Below, one piece after another: positions 33,601 to 41,437 of a stretch of 58,724 nucleotides of DNA; the stretch's first letter is position 1; each line of letters starts with the position of its first letter. The notes beneath the pieces were generated by a model. That model was not told where the DNA came from and did no database searches. It saw nothing but the letters and a program-made list of their open reading frames with translations. This DNA comes from Herbaspirillum frisingense (GTDB lineage: Bacteria; Pseudomonadota; Gammaproteobacteria; Burkholderiales; Burkholderiaceae_D), in contig WNDX01000008.1 of NCBI GenBank assembly GCA_009914615.1, positions 1 through 58,724 of the forward strand. The letters are read 5' to 3'. A program made the translations under genes and the position numbers.

Positions 33601-35134
33601 TATCCTGATGACTTCGCTGGCCTTCATGTTCGGCGTGCTGCCGCTGGCGGTCGCCGCCGGCGCCGGCTCGGCCAGCCGCCGCGCGATCGGCACCGGGGTG
33701 CTGGGCGGTTGCGCCAACCTGGCGCCGGATTACGCGCGGCCGGCGGCGCCGGTGCCGGCCGGCTGGTCGCAGCAGATCGATGGCAAGCAGATCGTGGCCG
33801 TGACCGGTGAGCAATCGGCGGCGAACGCCGATGCCGACAGCATAGGCTGGCGCCAGTTCTTCCTCGATCCGCGGCTGCAGGAAGTGATCGCCGCATCGCT
33901 GCAGAACAATCGCGACCTGCGCGTGGCCGCGCTCAACATCGAGAAGGCACGTGCGCAATACCGCATCACCGACGCCGACCGTTATCCGGCGATCTCGGCC
34001 ACCGGCAGCAGCTCGGCCAGCCGCACGCCGGCCGAACTTGCCAATAGCGGTCGCGCCACGGTGTCGCACCAGCAAAGCGTGACGCTGGGCGTGAGCGCCT
34101 ATGAGCTGGATTTCTTTGGCCGTCTGAAGAATCTCTCCGACGCCGCGCTCGAGACTTATCAGTATCAGGTCGAAACCCGGCGCAGCACCCATATCAGCCT
34201 GGTGGCCGAAGTCGCCACCGCGTGGCTGACGCTGGCCTCCGATCGCGAGCTGCTGAAGCTGGCCGAGGATACCTATGCCAGCCAGTCGCGCACCTTCGAG
34301 TTGAGCCGGCGCAGCCATGACATCGGCACCGTCTCCGGCGTCGATCTGGCCAGCCAGGAAGCCACCGTGGAGTCCGCGCGTGCCGACGTGGCGCGCTACA
34401 CCAGCCAGGTGGCGCAGGACATCAATGCGTTGCGCCTGCTGGTGGGCGGCGACCTGGACGGGAAGCTGCTGCCGCAAGGTTTGCCCCAGACCGCCAGCGT
34501 GCTGCTGGCGACGCCGGCCGGCTTGCCGTCCGAAGTGTTGCTGCGCAGGCCCGACGTGTTGGCAGCCGAGCACACGCTGAAGTCAGCCAACGCCGACATC
34601 GGCGCGGCGCGCGCGGCCTTCTTCCCCAGCATCACGCTGACCGCCAGCGGCGGCACCGCGAGCCGCACGCTGGGCGGGCTGTTCAATGCCGGCAGCGGAT
34701 CGTGGAACTTCGCGCCGTCGATCAACCTGCCGATCTTCAACGCCGGCAGCCTGCGCGCCAGCCTGGATTCGGCCAGGATCACGCGCGACATCGACGTGGC
34801 CAACTACGAGAAGGCGATCCAGACCGCCTTCCGTGAGGTGGCCGATGCGCTCGCGGTGCGCGCCACGCTGGATCAACGCCTGGACGCGCAGGGCAAGTCC
34901 ACCGCTGCCAGCGAGAAGTCGTTCCGCCTGTCCGAGGCGCGCTACAAGAACGGCATCGACAGCTACCTGACCACGCTGGTGGCGCAGCGCTCGCTGTACT
35001 CGGCGCAGCAGACGCTGATCTCGCTGCGATTGACCGAGCAGAGCAACCGCATCACGCTGTATAAGGTGCTGGGCGGCGGCTGGAACGCGCAGACGCAGCA
35101 GGCCGCACAGGAAAGTGGCAAGGCGCCTTCCTGA
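30689..35134 (+). CDS. Fusion: AcrB-type RND permease (lacking the last helix) joined to OprM-type outer-membrane factor
   Basis: One uninterrupted 1,481-residue frame. Residues 1 to about 1004 are an AcrB/MexB permease with an intact proton relay (GLLVDDAIVVVEN, GLSAKNAILIVEF, LRPILMTSLAF). At AIGTGVLGG, where AcrB enters its twelfth helix, the sequence passes directly into CANLAPDYARPAAPVPAGW, the mature start of an OprM-type lipoprotein (Cys1008), and continues to a normal outer-membrane-factor end, KVLGGGWN. Lost are about 40 C-terminal permease residues, the intergenic DNA and the lipoprotein signal peptide. With 11 helices the junction would face the periplasm, on the correct side for the second half. 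It may be a real deletion fusion, an inactivated pump or an assembly error. Confidence 0.85.
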   Translation: MARFFIDRPIFAWVIAIIIMLGGMMSIRSLSLEQYPDIAPPKVNIKATYTGASAKTLEDSVTQVIEQQMKGLDNLQYMSASSSSAGTATVALTFTAGTNPDVAQMQVQNKLQQVTARLPQAVQNNGVTVTKASTDILMVLSLTSDDPRITNIDIGNFISSTLTDQISRVEGVGDVTAFGTNYAMRIWLDPAKLQKYALMPSDVTSALEAQNTEVSAGEIGALPAVPGQQINATITARSKLTTPDAFRNIVVKSSADGSVVKLSDVARVELGGETYQVASQQNGKPSSALAIQLATGANALATADAVKKKMAELEPYFPASMKLKTNIAYDTTPFVKVSLEEVVKTLIEAIVLVVLIMYLFLQNIRATFIPAITVPVVLLGTFGILAMFGYSINTLTMFGMVLAIGLLVDDAIVVVENVERLMTEEKLSPKEATRKSMQEITGALVGIAMVLSAVFIPMAFFGGSTGVIYRQFSITIVSAMALSVMVALTLTPALCATLLKPHAGGHVQHGRFFTWFNKTFDRSAARYQGGVGGLLKRGKRGLLMYALIVAAMAVLFARLPTSFLPEEDQGVLMAQIQLPTGATAEQTTAVVKTVQEYFMNKPEVVDSVLAIVGAGVGGNSQNGARAFIRLKDWDARRGQGQSATELVRRANADLGKIRGARVFLMNPPAVRGLGQSSGFDLELKDVGGVGHDALLKARDQFLQLARQNPRLANVRATGLDDTPQLRVAIDDRKADALSVSTSDINATLATAMGGTYVNDFLSNGRVKKVYVQGDRQFRMQTEDLNRWYVRNSASQMVPFSAFMSSKWTFGPSLLERYNGVSSFEIVGEPAAGVSSGDAMSEVEKLVAQLPSGIGFEWTGASYQERLSGNQAPMLYAISILFVFLCLAALYESWSVPFAVILAVPLGIVGTVLLTGLFGMSNDVYFQVGLLTTVGLSAKNAILIVEFAKQLHESGKSLREATLEAVQLRLRPILMTSLAFMFGVLPLAVAAGAGSASRRAIGTGVLGGCANLAPDYARPAAPVPAGWSQQIDGKQIVAVTGEQSAANADADSIGWRQFFLDPRLQEVIAASLQNNRDLRVAALNIEKARAQYRITDADRYPAISATGSSSASRTPAELANSGRATVSHQQSVTLGVSAYELDFFGRLKNLSDAALETYQYQVETRRSTHISLVAEVATAWLTLASDRELLKLAEDTYASQSRTFELSRRSHDIGTVSGVDLASQEATVESARADVARYTSQVAQDINALRLLVGGDLDGKLLPQGLPQTASVLLATPAGLPSEVLLRRPDVLAAEHTLKSANADIGAARAAFFPSITLTASGGTASRTLGGLFNAGSGSWNFAPSINLPIFNAGSLRASLDSARITRDIDVANYEKAIQTAFREVADALAVRATLDQRLDAQGKSTAASEKSFRLSEARYKNGIDSYLTTLVAQRSLYSAQQTLISLRLTEQSNRITLYKVLGGGWNAQTQQAAQESGKAPS

Positions 35135-35151
35135 TTCGTCCCTTTCAAGGC

Positions 35152-35182
35152 AAAAAAAACGGCCCGCATGGCGGGCCGTTTT
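35152..35182. terminator. Bidirectional intrinsic terminator
   Basis: ACGGCCCGC (35159-35167) pairs with GCGGGCCGT (35171-35179) over an ATG loop, preceded by eight A and followed by TTTTC. It separates the convergent fusion gene and chemoreceptor gene. Confidence 0.88.
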
Positions 35183-35205
35183 CATCTCTGGCGGAGACCC
35201 GCGGA

Positions 35206-36825
35206 TCAGCGCATGCCGATGCGGTCCTGCGATGGCGTGATGTCGATCTCTTGCGAGGTATCGCCCTCCATCTGCGCCTGACTGAGCTTGAAGGCGCCCA
35301 CCAGTTGCGTCAGGTGCGCGGCCTGCTGGCTCATCGACTGCGAGGCCGCGGCCGCTTCCTCGACCAGGGCGGCGTTCTGCTGGGTGTTTTCGTCCAGCAG
35401 CGAGATGGCGTCGTTCATGGCCTGGATGCCGTGCGTCTGCGCGTGGCTGGCGTCGGTGATCTCGGCCACGATGGCGGTCACGCGCTGCACGCTGGCCACC
35501 ACTTCTTCCATGGTGCCGCCGGCTTCCTGCACCAGGCGGCTGCCGTCGGCCACGCTGGCCACCGAGCTGTCGATGAGGCTCTTGATTTCCTTGGCCGCCG
35601 CCGCCGAACGTTGCGCCAGCGAGCGCACTTCGGAGGCCACCACCGCGAAACCGCGGCCCTGTTCGCCGGCACGGGCAGCTTCGACCGCTGCATTCAGCGC
35701 GAGGATGTTGGTCTGGAACGCGATGCCGTCGATCACGCCGATGATGTCCACGATCTTGCGCGAGGAGTCGTCGATCACGCCCATGGTGGTCACCACCTGG
35801 TTCACCACTTCGCCGCCCTTGGTGGCGATGGCCGATGCCGAGTTGGCCAGCTGGTTGGCCTGCTGCGCGTTGTCGGCGTTGCGGCGCACCGCCAGGGTCA
35901 GGTCTTCCATCGCGGCGACGGTCTTTTCCAGCGTTTCGGCTTGCTGTTCGGTGCGCTCGGAGAGGTTCTGGTTGCCCATGGCGATCTCGGAGGAGGCGCC
36001 GGCGATGGTGTCGGTGCCGAAGCGCACCTGCTGCACCAGCGAAGCGAGCTTGTCGCGCATGATGCGGATTTCGTAGAGCAGGCTGGAGTTGTCGTCGCGG
36101 CGGGTATCGACCGGCGCCGACAGTTCGCCGTGGGCGATGCGGCCGGCGATTTCCACCGCGTAGCGCGGTTCGCCGCCGAGCTGGCCGAGCAGGCTCTTGC
36201 GGATCAGCCAGGCGGTGGCGATCGAGACCGCCAGGATCACCGCCGCCCACAGCATGATCAGCCGCAGCGAGCTGGAGAACAGGTTTTCGGCGAGGTCGCT
36301 GGCTTCTTCGTTTTCCTGCTGCACCGACTTCAGCAGCACGTCGATGTCTTGCACGATCTGACGGCGCAGCGGGCTGCATTCCTTGACCAGGAAGCTGCCG
36401 TACTCGGACATCTGGCCGGCTTCGCGGAATTTGCGGGGTTTGTTCAGTTCCTGGGCCATCGCCAGCAGACCGGCCTTGACCTTGTCGAACTGGGCGTTGC
36501 CGGCGAATTGCGGTTCCAGTTTTTTCAGGTCGGACAGATAGAGGGCGCGCTGTTCATCTAGGATGGATAGCTCCTTCATCGCATCCGCCTGGTCCTGGAA
36601 GATGAAGGCGTTGCGCGCCGCCAGCCCGGTCTGATCCAGCGCTTCGCGGGCGGAGTACAGCGGTTCCAGCTTGGTGGTGCGGACATCGTCCTGATACTTC
36701 ACCGCTGCCGAGATGGAGTTCATGCGCGTGAGCGCAAAGGAAACCAGGATCAGCATCAGGACGATCACGATGCCGAAGCCGAGACGCAATTGCGTCCCGA
36801 TCTTGAAGTTGCTCAGATAGTTCAT
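35206..36825 (-). CDS. Methyl-accepting chemotaxis protein
   Basis: A 539-residue chemoreceptor: first helix at about 10-32 ([20 protein letters not shown]), a periplasmic sensor of about 150 residues, second helix near [26 protein letters not shown] ([28 protein letters not shown]) and the signalling domain with the conserved tip [37 protein letters not shown]. The tail ends QDRIGMR with no CheR tether. The longer upstream frame contains a hairpin and is not coding. It is convergent with the pump fusion. Confidence 0.93.
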   Translation of the reverse strand: MNYLSNFKIGTQLRLGFGIVIVLMLILVSFALTRMNSISAAVKYQDDVRTTKLEPLYSAREALDQTGLAARNAFIFQDQADAMKELSILDEQRALYLSDLKKLEPQFAGNAQFDKVKAGLLAMAQELNKPRKFREAGQMSEYGSFLVKECSPLRRQIVQDIDVLLKSVQQENEEASDLAENLFSSSLRLIMLWAAVILAVSIATAWLIRKSLLGQLGGEPRYAVEIAGRIAHGELSAPVDTRRDDNSSLLYEIRIMRDKLASLVQQVRFGTDTIAGASSEIAMGNQNLSERTEQQAETLEKTVAAMEDLTLAVRRNADNAQQANQLANSASAIATKGGEVVNQVVTTMGVIDDSSRKIVDIIGVIDGIAFQTNILALNAAVEAARAGEQGRGFAVVASEVRSLAQRSAAAAKEIKSLIDSSVASVADGSRLVQEAGGTMEEVVASVQRVTAIVAEITDASHAQTHGIQAMNDAISLLDENTQQNAALVEEAAAASQSMSQQAAHLTQLVGAFKLSQAQMEGDTSQEIDITPSQDRIGMR

Positions 36826-37206
36826 GTCAGTTCCGCCACTTTTCGCACTGTTCGAGTTATTCGGAGAATTCAGTCCCGCATGTTCGGTAGGCATGCGGGT
36901 GCTCCTCTGTTTCCCCCAAGGCGGCATCCGGCTTTGGCAGCGGTTGTCCTCCCTGATGAGAGAGGATTCTAAAAGGGAACAGGTATCTGCCTATAGGAAT
37001 TTTCCTGACTTGCGGCGTTTTTCAGCGTGGATGACGGGAAATGCCATCACGTTATTGTTAGAAGGGAATTTTCCGGTGAGGGTGCGAGAGGATTTCCTAC
37101 GCATCGTTGTAGAGATCGCACAGGCCGGTGATGAAGGAAAGACGCAAAAAAAAGCGGACAGCCATGCTGTCCGCTTTCATCCGATGCGAAATGGACCGGA
37201 CAGCAA
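36826..37206. other. Intergenic region with 5'-leader hairpin and terminator
   Basis: This 381-bp gap has no credible gene. CCCGCATG (36875-36882) and CATGCGGG (36892-36899) form a perfect 8-bp hairpin with a 9-base loop about 50 bp upstream of the chemoreceptor start, either in its mRNA leader or as an operator. At 37151-37177 lies the terminator of the next gene. No sigma-28 flagellar-type promoter could be identified with confidence. Confidence 0.45.
37151..37177 (-). terminator. Intrinsic terminator of the NTF2-like gene
   Basis: AAAGCGGACAGC (37151-37162) pairs perfectly with GCTGTCCGCTTT (37166-37177) over CAT; on the minus strand it is followed by a T run (37146-37153 on the plus strand is poly-A). 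Confidence 0.85.
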
Positions 37207-37656
37207 TCAGCTTGCCGCGCGCACTGCCTGGCGGGCCAGCAGCACCCAGTGGCCATGCTGCTTCTTCCACACTTGCAGGATCTTGATGGTGACGTGGCCC
37301 GGCTTGCCGGAGTCGTTGGTGTCGGCATCCAGCGTGTGGCGCACGATGGCGTTGTCGCCCACGACCTTCACGGTCTGGTCCAGCAGCTTGATGTTGACGA
37401 AGTCGGAGGCGCCGGTCTTCAGGTCGTCGATGAATTCCGCCTGGTTCTGCACCTTGCCGCCGGAGTGGCCGTAGCTCAGGTCCTTCGAGGTCAGTGCTTC
37501 CAGTTGCTTGAGGTCGGGATCGACCATGACCACGCGCAGCTTCTCGACGGCGGCTTCCACCGCCTGTTCTTCCTTGTCCGCGGCCGATGCGGGAGCGTGG
37601 GCCATCATCATGGTGCACGCCAGGGCGCCGCACAGCAGGGTCAGTTTCTTGAACAT
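37207..37656 (-). CDS. Exported NTF2-like (SnoaL/DUF4440) protein
   Basis: A 149-residue protein with a Sec signal peptide (about 1-25, ending HAPASAA) and a single NTF2-like cone-shaped domain: LEALTSKDLSYGHSGG, QAEFIDDLKTG, the central strands DNAIVRHTLDAD and the final KILQVWKKQHGHWVLLARQAVR. The family includes ketosteroid-isomerase-like enzymes and non-enzymatic binders; this one cannot be assigned a substrate. It lies downstream of the GntR gene at 37791 on the same strand, separated by 134 bp that contain a twelve-G run. Confidence 0.8.
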   Translation of the reverse strand: MFKKLTLLCGALACTMMMAHAPASAADKEEQAVEAAVEKLRVVMVDPDLKQLEALTSKDLSYGHSGGKVQNQAEFIDDLKTGASDFVNIKLLDQTVKVVGDNAIVRHTLDADTNDSGKPGHVTIKILQVWKKQHGHWVLLARQAVRAAS

Positions 37657-37773
37657 TTCAGTCTCCTAGGTGATTGATCGTGTGAGGCAGAGGGTGAATC
37701 GTGGATGAGGTATGTCGTCGTATGATTTGTCTGGCGAAAGTGCCGGCAGGTCTCCTGTGATCGTGGCGGTAGT

Positions 37774-37785
37774 GGGGGGGGGGGG
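37774..37785. repeat. Poly-G tract of twelve
   Basis: A run of twelve consecutive G on the plus strand (C on the coding strand of the neighbouring genes), 5 bp past the stop of the GntR gene and 118 bp upstream of the NTF2-like gene start. Runs of this length are prone to slippage. Confidence 0.9.
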
Positions 37786-37790
37786 AGAAG

Positions 37791-38603
37791 CTAGCTGGCT
37801 TCCTGCGCGCGGCGCAGGCGTTCACGGCTGTTGGTGAGGTGGATGCGCATGGCGGCGCGCGCGAAGTCGGTATCGCGGCGGGCGATGGCGTCGAAGATCT
37901 GTTCGTGCTCGCGGTTCACGCGCTGCAGGTATTGCGTGAGCTGGTCCGGCGGGATGCGGGTGGAAGGTAGCCGGGTACGCGGCAGGATGGTGGTGCCCAG
38001 GTAATTGATGATCTCGGCGAAGTAGCGGTTGCCGGTGGCTTCGGCGATCTCCTGGTGGAAGCGGAAGTCGGGCGCCACGGTGGTCTCGGAGCGCGCCACG
38101 TTGTCGGCGAAGTCGTCCAGCGCCTGGCGCATCACGGCCAGGTTGGCGTCGCTGCGGCGCGCCGCGGCCAGGCCGGCGGTCTCGGTCTCCAGGCTGATGC
38201 GCAGTTCCAGCACGGCCAGCACTTCGAACGAGGTTTCCAGGTCGGCCGGATCCAGCCTGAACATGGCCGCCGGGCGCGGCTCCAGCACGAAGGTGCCGAT
38301 GCCGTGGCGCGTCGCGACCAACCCCCCGGCCTGCAGGCGAGACAGCGCTTCGCGCACCACCGTGCGGCTGACCTGGAACTGGCGTACGATCTCGGCCTCG
38401 GTCGGCAGCTTGTCGCCGGGGCGCCAGTGCTGCGTGGCGATCAGTTGTTCGAGCGCCTGCACCAGCTCGCGCGAAAGATTGCGCCGTCCCACCTGGGACG
38501 CACGTGTGGCCGGCTGGGCAAGTTCGCCGTTGGTCTCCGCGGCGGCCATCCCGGTGCGCTGCTCAGCCTGTGCAGCGTGGATATTTATCATTGTCGTGAT
38601 CAA
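37791..38603 (-). CDS. GntR family regulator, FadR/FCD subfamily (probable uronate regulator)
   Basis: A 270-residue regulator with a winged helix at about 42-105 (LSRELVQALEQLIATQHWRPGDKLPTEAEIVRQFQVSRTVVREALSRLQAGGLVATRHGIGTFV) and an FCD effector domain from about 115, including the metal-site pattern D-x3-H (DFRFHQEIAEATGN) and the C-terminal HxxI-like REHEQIFDAIARRD. FCD proteins usually bind organic acids or sugar acids. It is divergent from uronate dehydrogenase, whose promoter has an operator-like motif at 38705, repeated at 39717 and 44213; this protein is the most likely binder. A shorter start at Met19 is possible. Confidence 0.9.
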   Translation of the reverse strand: MITTMINIHAAQAEQRTGMAAAETNGELAQPATRASQVGRRNLSRELVQALEQLIATQHWRPGDKLPTEAEIVRQFQVSRTVVREALSRLQAGGLVATRHGIGTFVLEPRPAAMFRLDPADLETSFEVLAVLELRISLETETAGLAAARRSDANLAVMRQALDDFADNVARSETTVAPDFRFHQEIAEATGNRYFAEIINYLGTTILPRTRLPSTRIPPDQLTQYLQRVNREHEQIFDAIARRDTDFARAAMRIHLTNSRERLRRAQEAS

Positions 38604-38663
38604 AGGTGGGGCCTGTTCTGACAGCGGCCCTTGTTGTTCGCAGAAGAGACTTCCCGAATGCTA

Positions 38664-38718
38664 TTGACAAGCTCTGATGCGCCGATAATAATCCAGTCCA
38701 AGTGATATGACAACGTAC
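38664..38718 (+). promoter_or_regulatory. Promoter of uronate dehydrogenase with operator site A
   Basis: TTGACA (38664-38669), 16 bp, TAATAA (38686-38691) is a strong promoter. The 14-bp site ATATGACAACGTAC (38705-38718) lies just after the expected transcription start, a classical repressor position. It matches the sites at 39717-39730 (as reverse complement) and 44213-44226, with shared core GACA(A/T)C(A/G)TAC. Confidence 0.65.
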
Positions 38719-38809
38719 AAGATTAAACTTGTGAAACGTTGAAAAATCGGCAATTGCTTGCAGAGATCACACAACAAGAATAATTAGAAACCATCAGGAG
38801 ACAGCTCTT

Positions 38810-39664
38810 ATGAGCGGAGAAAAAGATTCGGGCGCGTGGCAATCCGCGCGCTTTTCACGCCTCTTGCTGACCGGCGCCGCCGGCGGCGTGGGCAGGGCGT
38901 TGCGTCCCCGTCTGGCCGGCTTTGCCGATACCGTGCGCGTTTCCGACCTGGCGCGCGCCATGGAAGCGGCCGGCCCCGCCGCGGCCCATGAAGAAGCGCT
39001 GGGCTGCGACCTGGCCGATCGCGCCGCGGTCGATGCCATGGTGGCCGGCTGCGAGGCGATCATTCACCTGGGCGGCGTCTCGGTCGAGCGTCCCTTCGAG
39101 GAAATCCTCGATGCCAACATCAGGGGCGTGTTCCACATCTACGAAGCCGCGCGCCGCCACCAGGTCAAGCGCGTCATCTTCGCCAGCTCCAACCACGTCA
39201 CCGGCTACTACCGCCAGGACCAGCGCATCGACGCCCATGACCCACGCCGTCCGGATGGCTATTACGGCCTGTCCAAGTCCTACGGCGAAGACATGGCGCA
39301 GTTCTACTTCGACCGCTATGGCGTGGAAACCGTGAGCATCCGCATCGGCTCGATCTTCCCGGAAGCCAAGGACCGTCGCATGATGGCCAGCTGGATGAGC
39401 CTGGACGACTTCGAGCAGTTGCTGCGCCGTGCCCTGTTCATCCCGGACGTCGGCCACACCGTGGTCTACGGCATGTCCGACAACGCCTATACCTGGTGGG
39501 ACAACCGCCATGCGGCGCACCTGGGCTACACGCCCAAGGACAGCTCCGAGATCTTCCGCGCCAAGGTGGAAGCCCAGCCCAAGCCGGCGCCGGACGATCC
39601 GGTGGCGGTGCTGCAGGGCGGCGCCTTTACCACCGTCGGACCGTTCGATCCCCTGGCAGGCTGA
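38810..39664 (+). CDS. udh: Uronate dehydrogenase (NAD-dependent)
   Basis: A 284-residue SDR of the extended/atypical type. It has the NAD loop TGAAGGVGRA (21-30), CDLAD after beta-3, IIHLGGVSVERP, FASSNHVTGYY and the YGLSK active site with Tyr152 and Lys156, then SIFPEAKDRRMMASW, all close to known bacterial uronate dehydrogenases. These oxidise D-galacturonate or D-glucuronate to the aldarolactone in the cytoplasm, the first step of the oxidative hexuronate pathway. GGAGACAGCT precedes the ATG. It neighbours an FCD regulator and shares an operator motif with the ABC operon and the ExuT-like gene. The later aldarate dehydratase steps are not in this window. Confidence 0.88.
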   Translation: MSGEKDSGAWQSARFSRLLLTGAAGGVGRALRPRLAGFADTVRVSDLARAMEAAGPAAAHEEALGCDLADRAAVDAMVAGCEAIIHLGGVSVERPFEEILDANIRGVFHIYEAARRHQVKRVIFASSNHVTGYYRQDQRIDAHDPRRPDGYYGLSKSYGEDMAQFYFDRYGVETVSIRIGSIFPEAKDRRMMASWMSLDDFEQLLRRALFIPDVGHTVVYGMSDNAYTWWDNRHAAHLGYTPKDSSEIFRAKVEAQPKPAPDDPVAVLQGGAFTTVGPFDPLAG

Positions 39665-39716
39665 ACACGCGCGTGCCGCGGCGCGTGCAGAGGCCCTTGT
39701 TTTTTCTTGTTGAATC

Positions 39717-39730
39717 GTATGTTGTCATAC
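39717..39730. promoter_or_regulatory. Operator site B upstream of the ABC transporter operon
   Basis: GTATGTTGTCATAC is a perfect 5-4-5 palindrome, the most symmetric of three related sites (38705, 39717, 44213). It lies 232 bp upstream of the first permease gene in the 298-bp gap after uronate dehydrogenase. That gap (39665-39962) has a GC-rich hairpin CACGCGC/GCGCGTG (39666-39687) that may help end the dehydrogenase transcript, and no gene. Confidence 0.6.
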
Positions 39731-39962
39731 ATCGCCAAGCTGCAACGAAAACAACGGGCTTGTTCCACGCATCGGCCGCGGCATTGCCACTGAGTTCGCG
39801 CAGCACCCGACCCATGACCTGACGCATCCCGATTCAAGCAGCACCGCATCACCTGAAACGCAGCAAGGCAATACCCGGACACCCGGGCCGCCCGCACGCA
39901 GCAGGATCGCGCACGCGCCGCACGGATTTCCGGTTCCAAGGACCTTTGAACAACCGGCAGCC

Positions 39963-40787
39963 ATGAACTTCACACTCGACTTCAGCAGTCTCGCGCCGTA
40001 CTGGCCCGTGTTCCTGCGCGGCGCGTGGCTGACGCTGAAGATGACCACGGTCGCGGTCATCGTCGGTGTCGCCATCGGCGTCTTCGTCGCCTTCGCCAAG
40101 AGCAGCAAGAATCTCCTCGTGGCCCGCGCCTGCGGCGCCTACATCGAGGCGGTGCGCAATACGCCGTTCCTGGTGCAGATCTTCCTTCTCTACTTCGGCC
40201 TGGCCAGTCTCGGCATCCACATGCCGACCTTTGCCGCCGCCGTGCTGGCGATGATCATCAACATTGCGGCTTACGCCGCCGAGATCATCCGCGCCGGCAT
40301 CGATTCGGTGCCGCGTGGCCAGATCGAGGCCGCCGAATGCCTGGGCCTGTCGGTCTGGCGCATCCGCTGGCACGTGATGCTGCAGCCGGCCATCGAGCGC
40401 GTCTATCCGGCGCTGACCAGCCAGTTCCTGCTGATGATGCAGGCCTCGGCGATGGCCTCGCAGATCTCGGCCGAAGAACTCACCGCGATCGCCAACACCG
40501 TGCAGTCCGACACCTTCCGCTCGCTGAAAACCTACATCGTCGTGGCCGCGCTGTATCTGGCGCTGTCGGTGCTGGTCAAGCTATTGGCGTATGCCTTCGG
40601 CGAATACGTCTTCAAGCGCCGTCGCACCATCCGCCGCGCCGCCGCCCTGGCGCGCCGCAGCCCGGTGTCGCGCATGCCGATGGCCAACGCCGCCGGCGCC
40701 GCGGCCGGCATGGTGCCGGTGGCGCATACCCCGTTTATCCATGGCGTCTCCCAGCCGCGTGACACCGTCGAAGGGAGCGCATCGTGA
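39963..40787 (+). CDS. ABC transporter permease, polar-amino-acid type (subunit 1)
   Basis: A 274-residue inner-membrane permease of the HisM/GlnP family with about five helices and the EAA loop (AAECLGLSVWRIRWHVMLQPAIERVYPALTSQF) that docks on the ATPase. It has an extra Arg/Pro-rich cytoplasmic tail of about 45 residues after FGEYVFKRR. It begins the operon permease-permease-ATPase-binding protein. The family moves amino acids and related acids; because operator site B lies upstream, uptake of an acid sugar or related compound is conceivable, but this is inference. Confidence 0.9.
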   Translation: MNFTLDFSSLAPYWPVFLRGAWLTLKMTTVAVIVGVAIGVFVAFAKSSKNLLVARACGAYIEAVRNTPFLVQIFLLYFGLASLGIHMPTFAAAVLAMIINIAAYAAEIIRAGIDSVPRGQIEAAECLGLSVWRIRWHVMLQPAIERVYPALTSQFLLMMQASAMASQISAEELTAIANTVQSDTFRSLKTYIVVAALYLALSVLVKLLAYAFGEYVFKRRRTIRRAAALARRSPVSRMPMANAAGAAAGMVPVAHTPFIHGVSQPRDTVEGSAS

Positions 40788-41437
40788 TCGGATCATTTTC
40801 CTGGACCCACCTGATGTACCTGGTGCAGTCGATCGGCTGGACCCTGGTGCTCTCCGTGCTGGCGTTCGCGCTGGGCGGCATCGCCGGTTTCCTGGTGATG
40901 CTGGCGCGCATCTCGCCGCGCGGCTGGCTGCGCAACCCGGCCATCCTGTTCATCGAATGCATACAGGGCATCCCGCTGCTGATCCTGCTGTTCATCGTCT
41001 ATTTCGGCCTGTCGGTCTATGGCTTCGCGCTGCCCGCGCTGGTGGCCGCCGGCATCGCCATGATGGTGTACACCAGCGCCTACCTGGGCGATATCTGGCG
41101 CGGTTGCGTGGAAGCCATGCCGCGTCCGCAATGGGAAGCCTCGGAGTGCCTGTCGCTGACGCGCTGGCAGACGCTGCGCCTGGTGATCATCCCGCAAGCC
41201 ACGCGCCTGTCGCTGCCGCCCACCATCGGTTTCCTGGTGCAACTGATCAAGATGACCTCGCTGGCGTCGGTGATCGGTTTCGTCGAACTGACGCGCGCCG
41301 GCCAGATCATCAACAACTCGATCTTCCAGCCCTTCCTGGTGTTCACCCTGGTCGGGATCTTCTATTTCTTACTGTGCTACCCGCTGTCGCGCTGGAGCGC
41401 ATCCATGGAGAGAAAGCTCAATGTCAGCAATCGCTAA
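40784..41437 (+). CDS. ABC transporter permease, polar-amino-acid type (subunit 2)
   Basis: A 217-residue permease with about five helices and the EAA motif (ASECLSLTRWQTLRLVIIPQATRLSLPPTIGFLVQLIK). It starts with GTG inside the stop of subunit 1 (GTGA overlap) after an AAGGGAG ribosome site, and its 3' end overlaps the ATPase gene by 17 bp. It pairs with subunit 1 to form the membrane channel of the importer. Confidence 0.92.
   Translation: MIGSFSWTHLMYLVQSIGWTLVLSVLAFALGGIAGFLVMLARISPRGWLRNPAILFIECIQGIPLLILLFIVYFGLSVYGFALPALVAAGIAMMVYTSAYLGDIWRGCVEAMPRPQWEASECLSLTRWQTLRLVIIPQATRLSLPPTIGFLVQLIKMTSLASVIGFVELTRAGQIINNSIFQPFLVFTLVGIFYFLLCYPLSRWSASMERKLNVSNR

Noticed and set aside
34583-36379. 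Long minus-strand frame spanning the end of the pump fusion and part of the chemoreceptor
   Set aside because: It crosses a strong bidirectional terminator and is out of frame with the chemoreceptor; composition is not protein-like.
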